Source: Amycolatopsis sp. GM8 (GTDB lineage: Bacteria > Actinomycetota > Actinomycetes > Mycobacteriales > Pseudonocardiaceae). Taken from it: 64,000 nt of DNA. Below are positions 63,776 to 64,000 of the stretch, piece by piece. Location: contig NZ_JAJKFK010000009.1 in assembly GCF_021653975.1 (NCBI RefSeq), forward strand, positions 1 through 64,000, written 5' to 3'. A program made the position numbers and the translations under genes. The notes below the pieces were generated by a model that searched no databases, had not been told where the DNA came from, and worked only from the letters and a program-made list of their open reading frames with translations. The number at the start of each line of letters is the position of its first letter. Positions within the stretch are counted from its first letter, which is position 1.

Positions 63776-64000
63776 AGGCCGTCGAGATGAAGGCGTACGG
63801 CGGGCCGGAGGTCCTGGTCCCGGCCACCCGGCCGGACCCGGTCCCGACCGGTGACCTGGTGCGGGTGTCGGTGGAGGCCCGCCCGGTTCACCCCGTCGAG
63901 GTCGCCACCCGCAGCGGCCAGATGGCCCCGATGATGCCCTGGCTGACGCTTCCCACGGTCCCGGGCTGGGGCTTCGCTGGCGTCCTGCTGGACGACGCCG
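63772..64000 (+). CDS. Zinc/MDR-type alcohol dehydrogenase (partial, N-terminal)
   Basis: Only the first 76 residues are inside the window. They read VKAVEMKAYGGPEVL, then RVSVEARPVHPVEVATRSG and TLPTVPGWGFAGVLL, which is the GroES-like N-terminal part of quinone oxidoreductase/MDR proteins. The GTG overlaps the upstream stop, so it is cotranscribed with the DJ-1-type gene. The gene runs off the window end. Confidence 0.82.
   Translation, partial: MKAVEMKAYGGPEVLVPATRPDPVPTGDLVRVSVEARPVHPVEVATRSGQMAPMMPWLTLPTVPGWGFAGVLLDDA

Overview
The window is high-GC actinobacterial chromosome (third codon positions mostly G or C, many GTG starts, many leaderless-looking promoters). Gene content and the 5S rRNA point to Pseudonocardiaceae, most likely an Amycolatopsis-type organism. 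That placement is inference from gene families and layout, without a database comparison. The sequence starts at the tail of an rRNA operon (5S rRNA plus terminator).

Region 1 (0.2-32.6 kb) is mostly housekeeping metabolism. It holds purine salvage (phosphohexomutase/phosphopentomutase plus purine nucleoside phosphorylase), a membrane Ser/Thr kinase, methylmalonyl-CoA mutase (mutA-mutB-meaB), an M20 amidohydrolase, a gamma-glutamylcyclotransferase-like protein, LpdA-type flavoprotein, the glycerol regulon (glpF-glpK divergent from glpD), and acyl-CoA carboxylase (accA, accD, accE) with Maf. From memory, this order (pmm, deoD, M20 amidohydrolase, GGCT-like, lpdA, glpD; and accD-accE-maf-accA) follows the Mycobacterium tuberculosis Rv3280-Rv3308 neighbourhood, with many insertions. 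The carboxylase makes methylmalonyl-CoA from propionyl-CoA and the mutase passes it to succinyl-CoA, so the two clusters form one propionate pathway; the epimerase is not in the window.

Four intergenic repeat arrays occur in this part (11.9, 13.0, 22.6 and 30.4-30.7 kb). All have an exact 21-bp period, carry one of two 9-bp core families (GTGTTTGCC/GAGTTGGCC or GTCSGACTC), and in two places switch orientation. Two of them bracket a DUF559/AbiEi-like gene that also has two DnaA-box-like motifs in front of it. This is the least explained structure in the window.

Region 2 (32.6-48.6 kb) is a string of small regulator/effector pairs: ArsR-SRPBCC, AraC/DUF2000, TetR/peroxiredoxin-like-DUF899, XRE-cupin, MarR/DUF2269, a SARP-AAA regulator, a frameshifted MarR gene beside an F420-type reductase, a VOC-SDR-monooxygenase operon, and AraC/alpha-beta hydrolase. 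Several have clear inverted or direct repeats in the divergent promoter.

Region 3 (48.6-57 kb) is a carbohydrate-use locus: LacI regulator, ABC importer (binding lipoprotein and two permeases, no ATPase), a GH2 glycosidase, and a secreted Asp-box/ricin-B hydrolase. Matching pairs of LacI-like operators at both ends make it look like one regulon.

Region 4 (57-64 kb) has further regulator pairs (TetR/nitroreductase, TetR/SDR, LysR/DJ-1-like), a pentapeptide-repeat membrane protein, and two decayed genes (an aminoglycoside-phosphotransferase-family remnant and a 5'-truncated DinB/DUF664 gene). It ends inside a zinc/MDR-type alcohol dehydrogenase.
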